Source: Sphingobium sp. CCH11-B1
GTDB taxonomy: Bacteria > Pseudomonadota > Alphaproteobacteria > Sphingomonadales > Sphingomonadaceae
Reading direction: 5' to 3'
Assembly: GCF_001556865.1 (NCBI RefSeq)
Contig: NZ_LSJY01000100.1
Location: 1-18,211 of the forward strand
Length of the DNA: 18,211 bases
Shown here: one piece after another, positions 13,763-18,211 of the stretch
How positions within the stretch are numbered: the first letter of the stretch is position 1
How the letters are laid out: each line of letters starts with the position of its first letter
Program-made: the position numbers and the translations under genes
Notes under the pieces: generated by a model
The model's input: only the letters and a program-made list of their open reading frames with translations
Database searches by the model: none
What the model was told of the DNA's origin: nothing

Positions 13763-16450
13763 ATGGCCGATGTCAAACGCAGTGATGCCGGCAGCGGCCA
13801 AGGTGACGGCGGCGTCGTTCTGATCACGGGGGCGAGCGGTTTCATCGCTGCGGCCCTGATCGCCCGGCTCGGCGAACGCTACACCGTTGTTGGCCTGGAT
13901 CGTGCCGGTCCGCCCGATCCACCACCACCCGCCTTGGCGATCAACATCGACGTCGGGTCGGATGAAGCGGTGCGAGCTGCGCTCGACGAGGTTCGCGCGC
14001 GCTACGGCAACCGCATCGCTTCGGTGATTCACCTCGCCGCCTATTACGATATTACGGGCGATCCCAATCCGCTCTACGACAAGGTCACCGTGCAGGGCAC
14101 CCGCCGGCTGATTGACGGGCTGCAATCGTTCGAGGTCGAGCAGTTCGTCTTCGCCAGCACGATGCTGGTTCATAAGCCGACCGCCACTCCGGAGGAGCGC
14201 ATCAGCGAGGAGTCGCCGATCGGTGCGTCCTGGGCGTATCCACAGTCGAAAGTCGATGCCGAAGCACTGCTGCACGCGCGGCGCGGGAAAATCCCGGTCG
14301 TCTTCCTTCGCGCCGCAGGAGTTTACGACGACGACGGGCGCTCGGCGTTTCTCGCGCAGCAGATATCGCAGATTTACGAGCACCGCCTGATCTCGCATTT
14401 CTATCCCGGCATGCTGTGCGCGGCACAGTCATCGGTGCACCGCGAGGACTTGGCCGACGCCGTGGTGCGCCTCGTCGATCGGCGGCACGACTTGCCGTCA
14501 GAACTGCCGCTGCTCGTCGGCGAACCCGACCCGCCCGGCTATGCCGAGATCCAGGACATCGTCGGGGAGGCGCTCCACGGCGAGGGCTGGAAGACGATCC
14601 GCATCCCGCAGCCGCTCGCGAAGGCCGGGATCATCCTGCAGAACGAAGCGCTCGGCAGCGACGACTTTATCCAGCCCTGGATGATCGACAGCAGCAACGA
14701 CCACTATATCCTCGACATCTCGCGCGCACGGTCGCTGCTCGGGTGGGAACCGAAGCACAGCCTTCGCGACACGCTCCCGGCGATCGTCGCTGCGCTCAAG
14801 CGGCATCCGCGGGCCTGGTACCGGAACAACAAGCTCAACGAGAACCTGGTCGCGTGGGATGAAGAGCCAGAGGCCGAGCTTGCGGGGTCTGGCCACCACC
14901 AGCCCGCAGCGGCCGCCGGAACGGGCGGCATAGATCACGGCGGGATGGATCACAGCAAAATGGACCACGCGGCGATGGGGCACGGGTCCGGCGCCGCGGT
15001 CGCGGCCATGTCGGACCACGGCGGGCACGGCGATCACATGGCCTTGATGGACCGCGATGAGCGCCGCGCGCGCTGGGCGCTTTACGCCAACATCGGCCTC
15101 GGTCTGTGGCTCGCCTCAAGCCCGCTCATCTACGACTCCATGACCACGCAGAGCGTCGGTGAAGCGGCGCGGTTCGTAACGGTCGATCGCGGACTGCCGT
15201 CGATCGAGTGGCGTGCGAGCGCGCTGGCCGTAAGCGATCTCGTCAGCGGGCTTGCTATCGCGCTGTTCGGCGCACTTTCGCTCGTCCCGCGCACCAAGAC
15301 ATGGGCGCAGTGGGCTGTCGCGTTCATCGGCATCTGGCTGTTCTTCGCGCCGCTGATCTTCTGGAGTCCGAGCGCCGCGCAGTACAACAACAACCTGCTC
15401 GTCGGGTCCGCAGTCATCGCGCTGTCGGTGCTCGTGCCGATGATGCCGGGCATGAGCATGGCCGGCATGATGGACTCCAAGAACATCCCGCCTGGATGGA
15501 CCTATTCTCCGTCCACCGATGCTCAGCGGCTGCCGATCGTCGCCATGGGCCTGATCGGCCTTCTCACCTCGCGCATCCTGACCGCCTACCAGCTGGGGCA
15601 CATCGATAGCGTCTGGGAGCCCTTCTTTGTCGGATCGCTGACCGACCCCCGCAACGGGACGGAGGAGATTATCACGTCGGGCATGTCCAAGGCCTGGCCG
15701 ATTCCCGACGGCGGGCTTGGCACGGTGAGCTACGTGCTCGAGATCCTGATGGCGGTGATGGGAACCCGCGACCGCTGGCGGACGATGCCGTGGATGGTGA
15801 CCTTCTTCGGTATCCTGGTCATCCCGCTCGGCGTCGTCAGCATCTACTTCATCATCAGCCAGCCGATCGTGATCGGCACGTGGAGCACGCTGGCGCTGAT
15901 CGCCGCGCTCGCCATGCTGATCATGATCCCGTTCGCATTGGACGAGGTCATTGCCATGGGCCAGTTCCTCGCCTGGGCGAAGCGCCGCGGCAAGCCGCTG
16001 ATCCGCACCTTCTTCCAGGGCGACGCGGTCGAGGCGGGGGCCGAGGACGCATCCGACGTGATGGCCTCGCCTTCTACCTTCTGGGCGGATGCGAAGCGCG
16101 GGCTGACGCTGCCGTGGACGCTGGCGGCCAGTATCGTGCTCGGCGCCTTCCTGATGCTGACGCGGGTGATCCTGGGGAACGAAGGCGAGATGGCGAACAG
16201 CGACCATGTGGTCGGCGCCCTCGTGATCACAGTCGCGATCATTGCCACCGCAGAGGTGGCCCGCGCTCTCCGCTTCATCAATGTCGCGTTCGGGGCATGG
16301 CTCGTCGCTGCCCCGTTCCTGCTGACAGGGGCCGGCCCCCTTGGGGCGATCGTGTCGGTGGTCGTGGGAATCGCGCTCATCGGGCTCAGCCTGCCGCGCG
16401 GCAAGCGCAGCCCCGAACATTATGCGAGCTGGGACAAATACGTAATTTGA
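13763..16450 (+). CDS. Fusion: NAD-dependent epimerase/dehydratase + Met/His linker + SPW/VKOR-like membrane protein
   Basis: An 895-residue multidomain protein. Residues 18-365 are an extended short-chain dehydrogenase/epimerase: G23-A-S-G26-F-I-A29 nucleotide loop, VIHLAAYYD, and the Y159-x3-K163 catalytic pair. Residues 376-430 form a His/Met/Asp-rich linker (GGMDHSKMDHAAMGHG) like those of CopA and CopB. From 438 on, about ten membrane spans include SPW-type motifs (ANIGLGLWLASSPLIY; FIGIWLFFAPLIFWS; INVAFGAWLVAAPFLL). The segment at about 600-735 (YQLGHIDSVWEPFF through GTWSTLALIAALAML) resembles a vitamin K epoxide reductase-like domain. The site where I expect CxxC reads S708-T-L-A711, and no cysteine occurs anywhere in the membrane half. 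GAGGG precedes the ATG. Substrate and role are unknown; the context implies copper or redox homeostasis. Confidence 0.8.
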   Translation: MADVKRSDAGSGQGDGGVVLITGASGFIAAALIARLGERYTVVGLDRAGPPDPPPPALAINIDVGSDEAVRAALDEVRARYGNRIASVIHLAAYYDITGDPNPLYDKVTVQGTRRLIDGLQSFEVEQFVFASTMLVHKPTATPEERISEESPIGASWAYPQSKVDAEALLHARRGKIPVVFLRAAGVYDDDGRSAFLAQQISQIYEHRLISHFYPGMLCAAQSSVHREDLADAVVRLVDRRHDLPSELPLLVGEPDPPGYAEIQDIVGEALHGEGWKTIRIPQPLAKAGIILQNEALGSDDFIQPWMIDSSNDHYILDISRARSLLGWEPKHSLRDTLPAIVAALKRHPRAWYRNNKLNENLVAWDEEPEAELAGSGHHQPAAAAGTGGIDHGGMDHSKMDHAAMGHGSGAAVAAMSDHGGHGDHMALMDRDERRARWALYANIGLGLWLASSPLIYDSMTTQSVGEAARFVTVDRGLPSIEWRASALAVSDLVSGLAIALFGALSLVPRTKTWAQWAVAFIGIWLFFAPLIFWSPSAAQYNNNLLVGSAVIALSVLVPMMPGMSMAGMMDSKNIPPGWTYSPSTDAQRLPIVAMGLIGLLTSRILTAYQLGHIDSVWEPFFVGSLTDPRNGTEEIITSGMSKAWPIPDGGLGTVSYVLEILMAVMGTRDRWRTMPWMVTFFGILVIPLGVVSIYFIISQPIVIGTWSTLALIAALAMLIMIPFALDEVIAMGQFLAWAKRRGKPLIRTFFQGDAVEAGAEDASDVMASPSTFWADAKRGLTLPWTLAASIVLGAFLMLTRVILGNEGEMANSDHVVGALVITVAIIATAEVARALRFINVAFGAWLVAAPFLLTGAGPLGAIVSVVVGIALIGLSLPRGKRSPEHYASWDKYVI

Positions 16451-16484
16451 GGCCTTACTCGCCTCCAGAGAGGAGGGGCACAGC

Positions 16485-16575
16485 ATGGCGCAGTCCAGGT
16501 ACCGAGTTCTATCCGGGCGGTCATTCAGGCGGCGGGGGTGATGACGGGGGCGGTGGACCGCGGCTACAGCTTTAA
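16485..16575 (+). pseudogene. Possible frameshifted small Gly-rich ORF
   Basis: A strong ribosome-site-like GAGGAGGGG is followed 6 nt later by ATG 16485, but that frame stops after 18 residues (16539-16541). Skipping one C near 16503 would join it to a frame reading EFYPGGHSGGGGDDGGGGPRLQL and ending at TAA 16573-16575. This may be a broken small gene, a sequencing error, or chance. I know no homologue. Confidence 0.2.
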
Positions 16576-16615
16576 GCGAGCATCGACACTGTTCCGGTAC
16601 GGTCCAGCATGCTAA

Positions 16616-16630
16616 TGCGATTCCTTCGCA
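16616..16630 (+). promoter_or_regulatory. Fur-like box before the FTR1 permease fusion
   Basis: TGCGATTCCTTCGCA matches the idealised 7-1-7 Fur box TGCGAATGATTCGCA at 12 of 15 positions, with intact TGCGA/TCGCA arms. It lies 56 bp upstream of the GTG start. It supports iron-repressed expression of the permease. Confidence 0.5.
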
Positions 16631-16686
16631 GGATCGTTGGTGGCCTGCGGCTAAGCTGCATCGCATCGAGACAAAGATAATATGAA

Positions 16687-18211
16687 GTGAAGCGCCTCAA
16701 ACTTGTCCTCCTGCGGCTTGCCATCACGCTCACCGCGCTGTTCATCCCGGCCGCGACAATGGCCGAACCCGGCGACGTGCAAACCGCATGGCGGCTGCTC
16801 GACTATATCGCCGTCGATTATGGCGGTGCGGTTGCCGAGGGCCGGGTCAAGAGCGCGGCCGAATATGCCGAGATGAACGAGTTCTCCGTGTCCGTTACGA
16901 CGCGGCTGCGCGATCTGCCGGCGAAGCCGGAACGGCCGGCGCTGGTTCAAGGAGCCGACAACCTGCAAGGGATGATCGCGCGCAAGGCATCGGCTGAACA
17001 GGTGGCGACCACCGCGCACGGGCTGGCGGCTGATCTGCTGCGCGCCTATCCAGTGCCGCTCGCGCCCGACAAGGCTCCGGACCTCGCCTCGGCCGATGCG
17101 CTGTTTCGACAATCCTGCGCGTCCTGCCACGGCATGACGGGCGACGGGCATGGCCCCGACGCCGCCAAGCTCGATCCGCCGCCGATCGCGTTCACTGATG
17201 CCGAGCGCGCCCGCCAGCGAAGCGTGTTCGCGCTCTATCAGGTGGTGACGCAAGGGATCGACGGGACAGGGATGCAGAGCTTCGCCGATGTGGCGAACGA
17301 TCAGCGCTGGGCGCTCGCCTTCCGCGCCGGGAGCTTCGCCTTCACCGACGAACAGGCGCGCGAAGGCGAGCGGCTGTGGAAGTCAAACCCGGCGCTTCGC
17401 CAGCGCATACCGGACCTGAAAACCCTCGTCGCGCTCACCCCGGCCGCGCTCGCCACCTCGATTGGCGAAGCGAAGGCCGATGCGGTCATGGCCTATCTCC
17501 GCCGCCATCCCGATCAGGTGATGCAACACGCGCCTGGCTCGCTTGCGGTTGCGCGCGCCAAGCTCGCCCAAAGCCTAGCGGCAGCGCGGCGTGGCGATGC
17601 GCGCGGGGCGAGGGAGCTGGCCTTGTCGGCTTATCTCGACGGGTTCGAGCCGGTCGAACCAACGCTCACCGCGCGCGACGCGGCGCTGATGGGCCGGATC
17701 GAAGGCGCGATGGGCGAGTTTCGCGCCGCGATCGACCGCGGTGCCTCGCCCAACGAGCTCGCGGAAAAGGTGTCAGTGCTCGACGGACTGTTCGACGATG
17801 CTGAAGCCGCGCTGGCGCCTGATGCCGCCACGGAGGCCTCCACCTTCCTGGGCGCATTCACGATCTTGCTGCGCGAGGGGCTCGAAGCCTTGCTCATCGT
17901 CGTCGCTATGATCGCGTTCCTTCGCAAGGCGGAGCGTGGAGAGGCGCTGCGCTATGTTCATGCCGGGTGGATCAGCGCGCTCGTCGCTGGCGGGATCACC
18001 TGGGCGGTCGCCACCTATGCCATCGGGGTCAGCGGCGCGAGCCGTGAGCTGACGGAAGGGTTTGGGTCGCTATTCGCCGCGGTCGTGCTGCTCTCGGTCG
18101 GAATATGGATGCATGGCAAGGCGCAAGCCGATCAGTGGCAACGCTATATCCGGGAGAAGATGTCGCGGGCGCTTACGGGTGGGTCGGGCTGGTTCCTGTT
18201 CGGGCTCGCGT
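16687..18211 (+). CDS. Cytochrome c-FTR1 iron permease fusion (3' end outside window)
   Basis: A frame open from 16687 to the window edge, 508 residues so far. The signal peptide is MKRLKLVLLRLAITLTALFIPAATMAE. A helical stretch follows (LLDYIAVDYGGAVAEGRV), then a cytochrome c domain with the haem site C144-A-S-C147-H148 and GMTGDGHG. A second helical segment lies at about 270-380, then the FTR1 permease begins with R396-E-G-L-E400, the iron-binding motif of Fet3/Ftr1-type transporters, and membrane spans. It probably oxidises or channels ferrous iron through an inner-membrane permease. GTG is the start because an in-frame TAA sits at 16678-16680 and the upstream ATG at 16682 stops at once. 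The ribosome site is weak. A Fur-like box lies upstream. Confidence 0.92.
   Translation, partial: MKRLKLVLLRLAITLTALFIPAATMAEPGDVQTAWRLLDYIAVDYGGAVAEGRVKSAAEYAEMNEFSVSVTTRLRDLPAKPERPALVQGADNLQGMIARKASAEQVATTAHGLAADLLRAYPVPLAPDKAPDLASADALFRQSCASCHGMTGDGHGPDAAKLDPPPIAFTDAERARQRSVFALYQVVTQGIDGTGMQSFADVANDQRWALAFRAGSFAFTDEQAREGERLWKSNPALRQRIPDLKTLVALTPAALATSIGEAKADAVMAYLRRHPDQVMQHAPGSLAVARAKLAQSLAAARRGDARGARELALSAYLDGFEPVEPTLTARDAALMGRIEGAMGEFRAAIDRGASPNELAEKVSVLDGLFDDAEAALAPDAATEASTFLGAFTILLREGLEALLIVVAMIAFLRKAERGEALRYVHAGWISALVAGGITWAVATYAIGVSGASRELTEGFGSLFAAVVLLSVGIWMHGKAQADQWQRYIREKMSRALTGGSGWFLFGLA

Noticed and set aside
16441..16446. CGTAAT hexamer as a further ECF-type promoter
   Set aside because: It lies within the last codons of the fusion gene and has no GAGGG element 15 bp upstream.
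15116..16666. A 516-codon minus-strand open frame opposite the fusion gene
   Set aside because: Its composition (Arg, His, Asp, Gln) is typical of an antisense shadow and the plus strand encodes clear membrane spans.
16651..17253. A 200-codon minus-strand open frame near the right end
   Set aside because: The plus strand here encodes a signal peptide and a CxxCH cytochrome domain continuous with the FTR1 permease.

Overview
The window looks like part of a chromosome or large plasmid of a high-GC alphaproteobacterium, most likely a sphingomonad. This is an inference from the protein styles (Met/His-rich CopA and CopB, a Fiu-like TonB receptor, an SPW-repeat fusion) and base composition; no marker gene is present. 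It is an envelope copper-defence locus with an iron-uptake gene at each end.

Layout. At 3-176 is the tail of an unidentified protein. At 249-2393 (minus) is a TonB-dependent siderophore receptor with two Fur-like boxes upstream. Positions 2641-3700 are scrambled: a cupredoxin that has lost its own start is fused in frame to a broken glycosyltransferase, next to a small inverted repeat flanked by direct repeats. At 3913-5206 three overlapping genes resemble CnrY, CnrX and CnrH (membrane anti-sigma, periplasmic metal sensor, ECF sigma). At 5295-10418 come copA, copB, and DUF305, DUF411 and DUF2231 proteins. On the minus strand are a cysteine-rich four-helix copper-storage protein (10507-10911) and a thioredoxin-reductase-like flavoprotein (11194-12204). 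The latter diverges from copC-copD (12400-13699). An 895-residue fusion (13763-16450) follows, joining an epimerase/dehydratase, a Met/His-rich linker and a polytopic SPW/VKOR-like membrane half that contains no cysteine. The window ends inside a cytochrome c-FTR1 iron permease fusion that starts with GTG at 16687.

The main new observation is a bipartite promoter-like motif, GAGGG(G/A)-N15-CGTA(A/T)T. It occurs in front of the sigma operon, in front of copA, and on both strands of the divergent flavoprotein/copC intergenic region. A weaker copy follows copB. The simplest reading is that the locally encoded ECF sigma autoregulates and drives this copper regulon. The CnrX-like sensor keeps all five residues that bind metal in CnrX, so a system known for nickel/cobalt control may here be wired to copper genes. 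The flanking iron genes instead carry 15-bp Fur-like boxes, suggesting that a copper module and an iron module sit side by side.
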